Source: Salinisphaera sp. Q1T1-3
GTDB taxonomy: Bacteria > Pseudomonadota > Gammaproteobacteria > Nevskiales > Salinisphaeraceae
Direction of reading: 5' to 3'
Assembly (NCBI RefSeq): GCF_003602005.1
Contig: NZ_QZWD01000026.1
Coordinates: 1 to 44,263, forward strand
DNA: 44,263 nt
Positions 34,458 through 42,676 of the stretch are shown one piece after another. The notes beneath the pieces were generated by a model. The model did no database searches, was not told the origin of the DNA, and worked only from the letters and a program-made list of their open reading frames with translations. The position numbers and the translations under genes were made by a program. Positions within the stretch are counted from its first letter, which is position 1. Each line of letters begins with the position of its first letter.

Positions 34458-35849
34458 CTAGAGGGCAGAAGTGTTTGCGTCAACCTCGGCTTTGGTCGGA
34501 GCGGGGGCGAGCATGCCGGTTCGCGCGATCGCTGTGAGCATGTGATCGACCTGGGTGGCACTGCTGCCGGTATAACGGGCCGGGTCGAGCGCAGCTAGTA
34601 CCGTCTCGACATCCAGGCAGGCCGCGACTGCCGGCTGCTCGGCCAGAGCCTCGGCATAGGCACGCCCGGTTTCGCGGGCATGCTTCACGGCCGCGGCGAT
34701 GGCCGCTTTCGCCGTGGCATCGTCGAGATGAGGCGCCAGCAGGGCACGGCTTGGGGCACCGAGGTTGGCGCCGGCCGGAATCGCCAGATTGCGACGCATG
34801 GCCGTGGCGTCCAGCACCAGGCCGTCAAGCAGGGTCGCCAGTGTCTCGAGTGCACCCTCGACCAGAATCACCGCATCCAGCAAGGGCGCCCATTCGGCAT
34901 GCCATTCGCCAAAGGCCCGCTCGTGGGGCTGGGCCCCGGCGCCATGCAGCGTGGCCACCGCCGCATGCACCTGGCGCGCTGCCGCCCGAATCCGGGTGCT
35001 GCCCACGGGGTTGGCCTTGTGTGGCATGGAAGACGAACCGCCGCTGCCCGTCGCCGCCGGTTCGCGCGCTTCGGCGACTTCGGTCTGGGCCATCCAGGCG
35101 ACATCCGTGGCGATCTTCTCGGCCGCCACGGCCACGCTGCCCAATGCATCGCCGATGGCCAGCACCGGCTGGCGGTCGGTATGCCAGGGGAGCAACGGGC
35201 AGGCCAGGGCGAGCTCGGCGGCCAGCGCGCCCATCTGATCCAGGCCGTTGTCCAGGCCGTGGTGGGCCCCCACGGGCCCGCCGAACTGTACGAATAAACC
35301 CGCGTCGTGCACCGCGCGCAGACGCAGGCCGGCCGCGAGCAGACCGTGCATCCACTGGGCGATCTTGGCCCCGGCGGTAATCGGCAGGGCCTGCTGCGTG
35401 AGCGTTCGCCCGGGCATGGGTGTGCCGCGATGGGCCGTCATCTGTCGGCCGCCGGCAGCCAGGGCCGTATCGAGATGCGCCAGACTTGCACCCAGTCGCG
35501 GACGAATGACGAGCATCAGCGCGCTGTCGAGCACATCCTGGCTGGTGGCGCCGACATGCAGGCTGGCTTGCCATTCGGCCGGCAACAGGGCCTTGGCATG
35601 TTTGACGAACGCGACGGCCACATTGCCGCCGTCCGGTGTCTCGCGAGCCAGCGCATCGAGGTCGAATGCTTCGGGGCGCAGTGCATCGGTGATGGCCGGC
35701 GCTGCTCCGGGGGCCAGCACGCCGCGTCTTTCCTGAACCGCGGCCAGTGCGGACTCGAAACGACACATCGCGGCCACGAGATCGATATCGCGGGTGGCCC
35801 CTCGGGCGATCGAACTGGCAAACGGATCGCGCAGCAGATGTTCGTACAT
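34458..35849 (-). CDS. pcaB: 3-Carboxy-cis,cis-muconate cycloisomerase
   Basis: A 463-residue enzyme of the fumarase/argininosuccinate lyase superfamily, which cyclises 3-carboxy-cis,cis-muconate to 4-carboxymuconolactone. The superfamily signature GSSSMPHKANPVGS is near residue 275, and HVGATSQDVLDSALML and MPGRTLTQQALPITAG provide other active-site segments. An N-terminal LLRDPFASS and the length fit bacterial PcaB. It is the first gene of the leftward aromatic cluster and lies only 58 bp upstream of pcaI. The divergent outer-membrane protein gene starts 227 bp away. Confidence 0.94.
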   Translation of the reverse strand: MYEHLLRDPFASSIARGATRDIDLVAAMCRFESALAAVQERRGVLAPGAAPAITDALRPEAFDLDALARETPDGGNVAVAFVKHAKALLPAEWQASLHVGATSQDVLDSALMLVIRPRLGASLAHLDTALAAGGRQMTAHRGTPMPGRTLTQQALPITAGAKIAQWMHGLLAAGLRLRAVHDAGLFVQFGGPVGAHHGLDNGLDQMGALAAELALACPLLPWHTDRQPVLAIGDALGSVAVAAEKIATDVAWMAQTEVAEAREPAATGSGGSSSMPHKANPVGSTRIRAAARQVHAAVATLHGAGAQPHERAFGEWHAEWAPLLDAVILVEGALETLATLLDGLVLDATAMRRNLAIPAGANLGAPSRALLAPHLDDATAKAAIAAAVKHARETGRAYAEALAEQPAVAACLDVETVLAALDPARYTGSSATQVDHMLTAIARTGMLAPAPTKAEVDANTSAL

Positions 35850-36017
35850 GGCAAGGCTCGTCGGGCTTGAGAACAGACACGATGAATCAGCCGGTGGCTG
35901 GCGTCACTCTCGATGGTCGCCGCACGTCTTCGACTTACGGCCTAAGACGAACGCCGACTGTTCAGTCAATGTATGGCACGCGCAGTATGTTCGCAGATCG
36001 GAGCTTAATCCGCTATA

Positions 36018-36032
36018 CGAACGCGCCGTTCG
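36018..36032. promoter_or_regulatory. GTTCG-type inverted repeat between pcaB and the outer-membrane protein gene
   Basis: A perfect inverted repeat CGAAC-GCGCC-GTTCG in the 227-bp divergent intergenic region, 44 bp before ATG 36077. It has the same 5-bp arms, in opposite order, as the site upstream of pcaI. It may be the operator of one or both divergent genes; AT-rich sequence (GCTTAATCCGCTATAC) just to its left could hold a promoter. Confidence 0.35.
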
Positions 36033-36076
36033 GGTCATCGATGCGGCGCGACGCCATCGTCAAACAGGGGGACACC

Positions 36077-37078
36077 ATGAGTCGCGATCTCGAAATCAAC
36101 GGGCTGCTGACGGCGCCAATGCGGGTGGGCCTGGCGCTCGGTCTGCTGGCCACGGGCCTGTTCGCCGCGCTGCCGGCGGCGCAGGCCACCGAGAACGGCA
36201 CGACGCATTATCCGGTCGGGGTGAACACGGTCGGCGACGGTTACATGCCGTTGCCGGGCACGTTGTCCTGGCGCAACTACACGCTGGTGCAGTGGAGCGG
36301 CACGCTGGCCGATGATTCGGGCGACGAGGAGCTACCCGGCTACGGCCTCAACGCCGAGGTCAATGCGGCGCGTTTCCTCTATACGTTCAAGCAGCCGATC
36401 GGTCCGTTCCATTATTCGATCGGCGCGGTGCTCACGCTCGTCCACAACCATCTGGATATCGGCCCGATGTCGGATCAGGCCACGGGCCTCGACGACATGG
36501 ATTTCCAGAACTATCTGTCCTGGCATTCGCCGGATGAACGTCTGTTTATCTACTCCGGGCTGGATATCTATGCCCCGACCGGCCGCTACGACGCCGACGA
36601 TCTGGCCAATGTGGGCAAGAACTACTGGTCCTTCGACCCGAGCATCAATCTGACGTATCACGCCACCGACAAGCTCACGCTCGAAAGCGCGGTCTATGCC
36701 GAGTTCAATACCAAGAACAGCGCGACGCGCTATCAGTCGGGCAATTCCGTCGACTGGGACTACGCGGCCAACTATCAGCCTTTCGTGAATCGCTCGCCCG
36801 ACGATTTCGCTCAGCATCTGGCGTTCGGCATCCAGGGTTACCTGCTCCGGCAGTTCAGCGACGATGAGCAGTTCGGCGAGACCGTCGGTCCGGACGGGCA
36901 TCGCGCGGAAGCGTTCGCCATCGGCCCGCAGGTGATCTACAACACGCGGTTCGGCGGCGCGGCCCTGAAGTGGCAGCACGATTTCGGCGTCAGAAACCGC
37001 GCCGAGGGCGACACTGTCTGGGTCCAGTTCGCTGTGCCGTTGCTGGGGACCGCGACGCACGTCGGCCCCCACAGCTGA
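36077..37078 (+). CDS. Phenol_MetA_deg-type outer-membrane protein (putative aromatic uptake channel)
   Basis: A 333-residue exported protein with a signal peptide (core VGLALGLLATGLFAALPAAQA, cleaved near residue 37) and a beta-barrel-like body. The mature start TENGTTHYPVGVNTVGDGYMP and the segment YSGLDIYAPTGRYDADDLAN resemble the family called 'protein involved in meta-pathway of phenol degradation' (SphA-like). Such proteins are thought to be outer-membrane channels for aromatic compounds, though direct evidence is limited. The ATG at 36077 was chosen because it starts the signal peptide. The MFS gene starts 1 bp after its stop, so the two form an operon that could move a substrate across both membranes. 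Confidence 0.85.
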   Translation: MSRDLEINGLLTAPMRVGLALGLLATGLFAALPAAQATENGTTHYPVGVNTVGDGYMPLPGTLSWRNYTLVQWSGTLADDSGDEELPGYGLNAEVNAARFLYTFKQPIGPFHYSIGAVLTLVHNHLDIGPMSDQATGLDDMDFQNYLSWHSPDERLFIYSGLDIYAPTGRYDADDLANVGKNYWSFDPSINLTYHATDKLTLESAVYAEFNTKNSATRYQSGNSVDWDYAANYQPFVNRSPDDFAQHLAFGIQGYLLRQFSDDEQFGETVGPDGHRAEAFAIGPQVIYNTRFGGAALKWQHDFGVRNRAEGDTVWVQFAVPLLGTATHVGPHS

Positions 37079-37079
37079 G

Positions 37080-38345
37080 ATGGTCATGCCCAATACGACC
37101 CAGCGACATCCCGCGCCGGGGCATGACAGCGGCTATGAGGCCTTCGTCGTCGCGTTGATGTTTCTGACCTGGGGGACCGTGTTTCTCGACCGCATGGCCG
37201 AGCTCTATCTGGCGCCCTTCATCGCCGCGGATTTCGGTCTGTCTGCCGGGCAGATCGGGGCGCTGGCCTCGGTGCTTGCCATCACCTGGGCGTTCTCGTC
37301 CTTCGGGCTGGGCGCGTTATCGGATCGCGTCGGACGCAAGCGGGTGCTGGTGCCAGCGGTCTTCGTCTTCGCCGGGTTGTCGTGGCTCTGTGGTGCCGCG
37401 CGCAATTTCGGCCAGCTGTTGTTGTTGCGCGGGGCGGTCGGTGTTGCCGAAGGCCCCTGCTGGTCGATCGTCAATACCGTCACGGAGAAGGCCTCTCATC
37501 CGAAACGGCGTGGCCGCAATACCGGCATCGTGGTATCGGCGGCGGCCCTGATCGGTTTCGCCGCGGCGCCGGTGCTGACCACCCAGATCGCTGCGCGCAT
37601 CGGCTGGCGCTGGGCGTTCGTGGTCGCCGGCGCGCCGGGCGTGATCCTTGGATTCGTGATCTGGTTCGTCGTTCGGGAGCCAGCCCACGCAGACGAGCGC
37701 ACCGCGCGTCGACATCAAGCCGAGCGCCCGGGGTTTCGCGATTTCGCCACGCTGCTGAAATATCGCAATATCCGGCTGGCCGCCCTCGGCAACGTCGGGT
37801 TCGTCGGCTGGCTGATTCTCTACAACACCTTCTGCCCGCTCTATATCACCGAAGTTGCCGGTGAGCCGGCCACCACCGCCGGTTTTCTGATGGGCGCCGC
37901 CGGGCTCGGCAGTTTCTTCATCGGCTGTATCGTGGCCACGGCATCGGATGTGATCGGCCGACGTGCGACGCTGCTCATCTCGGGCCCGATCTGCATGGTG
38001 TTGCCACTCATCCTGCTCTGGCCGCCGATGTATCATCATCTGTGGCTGCTCGCCGGGGTGCTGTTTGTCAGTCAGGCCGGCCAGGCGGTGGCTGCCATTC
38101 TCATGGTGCTGGTGCCCACCGAAACAGCGCCGCCGGCCATGGCGGCCGCGGCGATCGGCCTGGTGACGCTGTTCGGGGAATTGATCGGCGGGGCCGTGGC
38201 GCCGACGGCCGCCGGCATGCTGGCGGATATGTGGCCCCGGTTCGGGCTGGCCATACCGTTATGGATGGCCGGCGGTGGCGCCCTGCTGGTTTTCCTCGTC
38301 GCGTTGTTCATGCGCGAGACCTGCCCGGTCGCGGTCGCCGACTGA
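37080..38345 (+). CDS. MFS transporter, probable aromatic or organic acid permease
   Basis: A 421-residue inner-membrane transporter with twelve predicted helices. The MFS signature between helices 2 and 3 is GALSDRVGRKRV, repeated in weaker form as ASDVIGRRATL in the second half. The N-terminal LDRMAELYLAPFIAADFGLS is like that of anion:cation symporters (ACS) and related aromatic-acid carriers. The start is ATG 37080 or 37086; both immediately follow the upstream stop, so translation is probably coupled to the outer-membrane protein gene. The substrate is unknown; a hydroxycinnamate or other lignin-derived acid is a reasonable inference from the context. Confidence 0.88.
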   Translation: MVMPNTTQRHPAPGHDSGYEAFVVALMFLTWGTVFLDRMAELYLAPFIAADFGLSAGQIGALASVLAITWAFSSFGLGALSDRVGRKRVLVPAVFVFAGLSWLCGAARNFGQLLLLRGAVGVAEGPCWSIVNTVTEKASHPKRRGRNTGIVVSAAALIGFAAAPVLTTQIAARIGWRWAFVVAGAPGVILGFVIWFVVREPAHADERTARRHQAERPGFRDFATLLKYRNIRLAALGNVGFVGWLILYNTFCPLYITEVAGEPATTAGFLMGAAGLGSFFIGCIVATASDVIGRRATLLISGPICMVLPLILLWPPMYHHLWLLAGVLFVSQAGQAVAAILMVLVPTETAPPAMAAAAIGLVTLFGELIGGAVAPTAAGMLADMWPRFGLAIPLWMAGGGALLVFLVALFMRETCPVAVAD

Positions 38346-38367
38346 TCGTTCGAGGCGACCTCGCAAC

Positions 38368-38418
38368 GCCCGGCTTTCGGCCGGGCCCGTGGGCGTTTCG
38401 GGCCGGTTGAGCCGGCCC
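38368..38418. terminator. Double hairpin between convergent genes
   Basis: Two stems in an 83-bp convergent gap: GCCCGGC-TTTCG-GCCGGGC at 38368-38386 and GGGCCGG-TTGAG-CCGGCCC at 38400-38418. They probably end transcription of the MFS gene (plus) and of the hydrolase gene (minus) respectively. There is no long T tract. Confidence 0.6.
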
Positions 38419-38428
38419 GGCGCCGCGC

Positions 38429-39352
38429 TTACTCGAAGACGTCCAGATCGTTGGCCAGGACGACGTCGCCCTCGTAATCCTTTCGGACTTCGGTGAGCGT
38501 GCTCTTCTCGTCAGCCCCGTAGAACAGGTTGTGCACAAGAATCAGCTTGTCCGGCCGGGCCTGGTTGGCGATCCGGGCGACCGCGTCGCTCGGGGTGTGC
38601 GCGGCGTGATGATAGCGTTGCCATTGTGCCGGCAGAGCCGATAGCCCGGCCTGCGAGGCCGCCTCGTGTATCAGGATGTCTGCATCCCTGGCCTGCGCGG
38701 CGACGTGCGGATCGTAGGCGGTGTCACCGGAGAGGACGATCGTCTTGTCGGGCGTCTCGATTCGATAGCCGAAGGCTGGCTTGACCTCGCCGTGGGAGAC
38801 CTTGAACGCCGAGATGCGCACGCCGTTCTCGGCCAGTACGACGCCGTTGTCGCGGAACGCGTGTGTATTGGCCCGATAACCCGCCGGATCGCTGATCGGC
38901 TGGTTGCCGGCTTTTCGGGCCGCAATGTCCGGCGCGAGCATTTGATAGACCCCCTGGCTCATGGCCTCGATGCCCGGCGGGCCGTAGACCTCGACGTGAT
39001 GATCGCGGCGCCACCAGTACGTATTGAGCAGTGCCGGATAATCCAGCATGTGATCGCTGTGCAGATGCGTGAAAAAGACTCGATCGATACGGGTCGGGGA
39101 CAGAGCTTCGATGCCCATGTCCTGGCTGGCCCGGATCGCATTGCGTATCGCTCCGTCTCCGAGATCGAAGACATAGGCCTTGTCGTCGTGGACAACCGCG
39201 ACACTCTGGCCGGCGCGATGGCTGTCGGGCACCGGTGTTCCGGTGCCCAGCATCACCACGCGGGTTTGGGCCGCGGCGGGCAAAGCCATGCCCAAGAGCA
39301 GACAGGCGGCTGCCAGTCCCTGCCCGTATCGATACATGCGGTCGCGTTTCAT
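38429..39352 (-). CDS. Exported metallo-beta-lactamase-fold hydrolase
   Basis: A 307-residue protein with a signal peptide (cleavage near residue 28, ALPAAAQ) and an MBL domain. The zinc motif is FFTHLHSDHMLD (HxHxDH), with later ligands in FKVSHGEVKP, LSGDTAYD and the C-terminal LVHNLF. The domain start TRVVMLGTGTPVPDSHRAGQS resembles RNase Z and arylsulfatase-like MBL proteins, but the signal peptide makes RNA processing unlikely. It lies 11 bp downstream of an AAHS aromatic-acid transporter gene on the same strand, so it may hydrolyse an aromatic ester, lactone or sulfate before uptake. The substrate is inferred only from context. Confidence 0.85.
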   Translation of the reverse strand: MKRDRMYRYGQGLAAACLLLGMALPAAAQTRVVMLGTGTPVPDSHRAGQSVAVVHDDKAYVFDLGDGAIRNAIRASQDMGIEALSPTRIDRVFFTHLHSDHMLDYPALLNTYWWRRDHHVEVYGPPGIEAMSQGVYQMLAPDIAARKAGNQPISDPAGYRANTHAFRDNGVVLAENGVRISAFKVSHGEVKPAFGYRIETPDKTIVLSGDTAYDPHVAAQARDADILIHEAASQAGLSALPAQWQRYHHAAHTPSDAVARIANQARPDKLILVHNLFYGADEKSTLTEVRKDYEGDVVLANDLDVFE

Positions 39353-39363
39353 GATTTATCGTC

Positions 39364-40686
39364 TCAGGAAGCCTGGCGTTGATCGTTCTGTAGATCGGCG
39401 GTGCGTAGCAGCATCAGGCAGACGGCCGCGATCAGCGCCCCGCTGGCCATGATGATAGCCACACCCTGTAGACCGAGACCGCCGTCGAACAGGAAGCCGG
39501 CGAGAATCGGCGAGAGTGCGGCGCCGCCGCGCCCCACGCCGATGGCGAATCCGGTGCCGGCGCCGCGCACCTGCGTCGGAAAGGCTTCGGCGAACAGCGC
39601 ATAGAGGCCGACCACGCCCGAGTTGGTGAAGAACCCGGCAATCGCGGCGATCAGTGACAGCTGGAAGATCGTGCTCTGGCCCATGCCGAAGACGCTGACC
39701 ATGACGAAGGCCCCGAGCAACGCGATGATGGTCATCAGGCGCGTGGGCAGGCGCCGTGTGATGAAGCCCAGGGTGATGCCGCCGATCGCACCGCCGACGT
39801 TGGCCCAGACCAGAACACCGGCGGCCGACGACGCCACGAAGCCCATGTCCACCACGATCTTCGGTACCCATTTGAGGATGAAATAGAAGGTCGCGATGTG
39901 CAGGAAGTAGGCGAGCGTGACCAGGATGGTGCGCCGGATCAGCGTTGGCGCAAACAGCTCGGCGGTTGGGGTCTTGAACTCGGCCTGGCGTGGTACCGGC
40001 AGCTGATCGACCGCAGCATGGCCCATGCGCGCGAGGATTCGATTGATTCGCGAGAGCGCATTGCGGGGCTGCTTCTGGGCCAGATGCGCGATCGTCTCCG
40101 GCATCCCGAGCCAGACGATCGGGAGAAAGACAGCGGTAATCGTGCCACCGAAGATGAAGACGGATCGCCAGTCATAGAGCGAGAGCAGCCAGGCGGCGAC
40201 ACTGCCGCCAAGCACGGCACCGATCGGATAACCGATCGCGCTCAGTGCCACGCAGAAACTGCGGTTCTTTTCGTTGCTGTGTTCGGCTGCGGTCGCGGTG
40301 ATGGCGGCCAGCATGCCGCCGATGCCCACGCCCGTGGCGATACGCCAGATCGCCAGTGTGAGCACCGAGTTGGCACTGGACGAGCCGAACATGCCGAGGC
40401 TCATGGTGAGCAGGCAGAACAGGATCAACGGGCGGCGGCCGAGCTTGTCGGAGAGACTGCCGAGTACCACCGAGCCGACGCTCATGCCGATCAGCTCGGC
40501 GGCGAGCACGAAGCCCAGCGCGCTGCGGTCGATACCGAATTCGCTGGCAATGCCCGGCGAGGCGAAGCTGATCGCCAGTACGTCGAACCCGTCCAGGCCG
40601 TTGAGCAGGACCGTGAGCGTGATGGCCACGATCTGCAGGGCGCCCATGGGGGATTGTTCAATGATCTGTGTCGGTGCGCGGCTCAT
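39364..40686 (-). CDS. Aromatic acid:H+ symporter (AAHS family, PcaK/VanK-like)
   Basis: A 440-residue MFS transporter of the AAHS family. The helix-1 motif LNGLDGFDVLAISFASP carries the Asp residues essential in PcaK, and the helix 2-3 loop is LGSLSDKLGRRPL. About twelve membrane helices are present. AAHS members import protocatechuate, 4-hydroxybenzoate, vanillate or related acids. The AAGGA ribosome-binding site fits ATG 40686. It lies between an AlgE-like outer-membrane protein gene and the exported hydrolase gene, all on the minus strand, forming an uptake operon. The exact acid cannot be read from the sequence. Confidence 0.9.
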   Translation of the reverse strand: MSRAPTQIIEQSPMGALQIVAITLTVLLNGLDGFDVLAISFASPGIASEFGIDRSALGFVLAAELIGMSVGSVVLGSLSDKLGRRPLILFCLLTMSLGMFGSSSANSVLTLAIWRIATGVGIGGMLAAITATAAEHSNEKNRSFCVALSAIGYPIGAVLGGSVAAWLLSLYDWRSVFIFGGTITAVFLPIVWLGMPETIAHLAQKQPRNALSRINRILARMGHAAVDQLPVPRQAEFKTPTAELFAPTLIRRTILVTLAYFLHIATFYFILKWVPKIVVDMGFVASSAAGVLVWANVGGAIGGITLGFITRRLPTRLMTIIALLGAFVMVSVFGMGQSTIFQLSLIAAIAGFFTNSGVVGLYALFAEAFPTQVRGAGTGFAIGVGRGGAALSPILAGFLFDGGLGLQGVAIIMASGALIAAVCLMLLRTADLQNDQRQAS

Positions 40687-40724
40687 GTCGTGATTCCTTG
40701 CGCGAAGAAAATGGGGGCAAACGG

Positions 40725-40740
40725 CCGGCCGGACGGCCGG
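40725..40740 (-). terminator. GC-rich hairpin after the AlgE-like gene
   Basis: A 6-bp stem CCGGCC/GGCCGG with a 4-nt loop, immediately downstream of the AlgE-like gene's stop on the minus strand, followed by CCGTTT. It may only attenuate transcription, since the AAHS gene begins 54 bp later. Confidence 0.4.
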
Positions 40741-42186
40741 TCAGAAAAGCAGGTGGGTACGTACCGAGAAATACTGCGAATCCTCGCCGCCGGCCCGTTC
40801 GATCGCGCCGTCGACGTCGTAGTACTGGTATTCGAAATCGATCGTGATCAGATCGGTTGGCGTCCAGCGCGCGAATAGGTCATAGGACATGCCGATATGT
40901 CGGCCGCCGGTGTCCTGCGTGCCCGGTACCGTACGCATGGCCGGTAGATAGACGGCATCGTTTTCGGCCTGTTTCCACAGCGACAGGATCGTCGGTGAGA
41001 ATGTCAGCGTCTTGAACGGCGAGACTGCGAACTGCGGGCCGACCACCACGAGATTGGCGAGCGTCGTGTACTCGCCGTTGCCGTAGAAACGCCCGTTGGA
41101 CGGGAACAGCGGGTCGAAGGTGCGCAGGGTGCCGTCGTTCGGATCGTCGTCACCGCTGGCGGCATCGAGACGCAGCGCGATGCCTGGATGAGCCGGGGCG
41201 TCCTTGAACGTATAGCCATAGGAACTGGACACGCCCCAGGCCGAGATATCGCGATCGTCGAAGTCACCGGTCTGGTACATCAGATCGACCGTGTAGTCGA
41301 CGTTGGCCAGCGTGCCGAACAGGCGCGTACCCAGCGTGTTGCGGGTTTCGTCGCCGGTCTGGCCGGCAATCGTGCGCTGATCACGCTTGTAGCCGAAGGC
41401 ATAGAGATCCTGCGAAATCCCGTCGTGCCAGGCCACGGTGCCGTAAAGCCCGTAGAACGAACCCGCATTCTGCGAGCTGTCGTCGAAGCTGCCCGTGCGC
41501 AGATTATCTACCGGGCGCACGGCAAAGGCGTCCAGTGAATCGCCTCGGTCGTCAGCGACCGACAGCCGGAAACCGTCGAAACTTAGGCGCACATTCGGCA
41601 CCAGGCGTGTGGTCACCAAGACCCCCTCGCCGAACGACATCTGCTGACGCCCGAAGCGCAGCGTGCCCTTGCCGGGGCCGCTCTGAGGGAAGCCGAAGTC
41701 GACAAATGCCTGGGCCACTTCTGTATGGCTCTCGTCGACGGGACCACGCAGTTTCTTGTCCCAGGACCGGGTGTCGTTGATCTGTACGAAAGCGCGCAAG
41801 GCATCATCCAGCAGATGCAGGTCGGCATGCAGCTCGGCACGTGTCTGGAAGTAACCATCGTGATCGACGCCGGCCAGACCGAAGGCCGGGTTTTCGTAGC
41901 TTTCATAACGCGCGCGTCCACCGCCGCCGAGGCTGAGATACGAATCCCGCGGCAGTTCGATGAAATGCAGGCTGTCCAGCCAGGTGCGTGCCGTCGTATC
42001 GGTGTCGGCCAGATACTTATACTGGTCGAGATAACGCGGCGGGCCGGGCCGCAACGGCTTGGATGGCGGCGGCTTCGCGGTCCGCGCCGAGTCGGTCGGG
42101 TCGGCGGCGAAGGCCCCGGACGAGGCAAGCGCCAATGTGAGCAGGGCGCGGCCCGCGATAGAAAAAGGATGTCTTCTGAGCGGCAT
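40741..42186 (-). CDS. Alginate-export-family (AlgE-like) outer-membrane beta-barrel protein
   Basis: A 481-residue outer-membrane protein. The signal peptide ends SSGAFAADP (near residue 28). A Pro/Lys-rich linker leads to SLGGGGRARYESYENPAFGL, followed by many alternating beta strands such as TLRFGRQQMSFGEGVLV; this pattern is seen in Alginate_exp family barrels. The C-terminus ends YFSVRTHLLF with the terminal Phe used by the barrel assembly machinery. Despite the family name, members next to catabolic genes probably act as specific channels; here an aromatic acid destined for the adjacent AAHS symporter is likely. A GGGGAG ribosome-binding site precedes ATG 42186. Confidence 0.85.
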   Translation of the reverse strand: MPLRRHPFSIAGRALLTLALASSGAFAADPTDSARTAKPPPSKPLRPGPPRYLDQYKYLADTDTTARTWLDSLHFIELPRDSYLSLGGGGRARYESYENPAFGLAGVDHDGYFQTRAELHADLHLLDDALRAFVQINDTRSWDKKLRGPVDESHTEVAQAFVDFGFPQSGPGKGTLRFGRQQMSFGEGVLVTTRLVPNVRLSFDGFRLSVADDRGDSLDAFAVRPVDNLRTGSFDDSSQNAGSFYGLYGTVAWHDGISQDLYAFGYKRDQRTIAGQTGDETRNTLGTRLFGTLANVDYTVDLMYQTGDFDDRDISAWGVSSSYGYTFKDAPAHPGIALRLDAASGDDDPNDGTLRTFDPLFPSNGRFYGNGEYTTLANLVVVGPQFAVSPFKTLTFSPTILSLWKQAENDAVYLPAMRTVPGTQDTGGRHIGMSYDLFARWTPTDLITIDFEYQYYDVDGAIERAGGEDSQYFSVRTHLLF

Positions 42187-42676
42187 GATCTTGTTCTCCC
42201 CCGAGTGGCGATGACAGCGCGATGCCGGTATTCCCGAGTACGCCAGTGCGCTGTGCTTGTCATGTAGTCCGTTTTGCGAACTTTTGTTCGTGTATCGATA
42301 TCATCCCGATTCAGCACCGCACTCCAATGCGACATTGGTTGCGCGACGAAAGGCTAACTCGTTATATGTAATAGCCAGTTTGGTTGGCACGATCGGTAGT
42401 CAGCCAGTGCCTTGACTGGTCTCGATCGGCATATCGTCGCGGTTTGAAAACCCAGGCTCGCAAAGACTTCGCCGGAGACGAACGGACTGGGTACGGGCCG
42501 CGTATGGCTGGCCGACCGATCTTGTGAAAGCGGCGCGGAAGGCTATTGTGAATGCCGGCAAGACGAGGCTGTACGTCTTGCGGCTCAAAAGTCGCCATGC
42601 GAACTTCGGGTGCGTCTGAAGACGCAATACAGGCCGGTCAGCAGTCATGCGCGGCTGGACAGATGAGAGGGTTGAA
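42187..42676. promoter_or_regulatory. 490-bp divergent intergenic region between the AlgE-like gene and vdh
   Basis: It holds promoters of both divergent genes and no credible gene. The inverted repeat CGAAC-TTTT-GTTCG at 42277-42290 continues into GTTCGTGTATCGATA (42286-42300), again resembling a PcaR/IclR box (9 of 15). An AT-rich stretch (CTAACTCGTTATATGTAAT, about 42354-42372) could be a promoter. The rest shows no repeat-family copy or clear structure. Confidence 0.45.
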
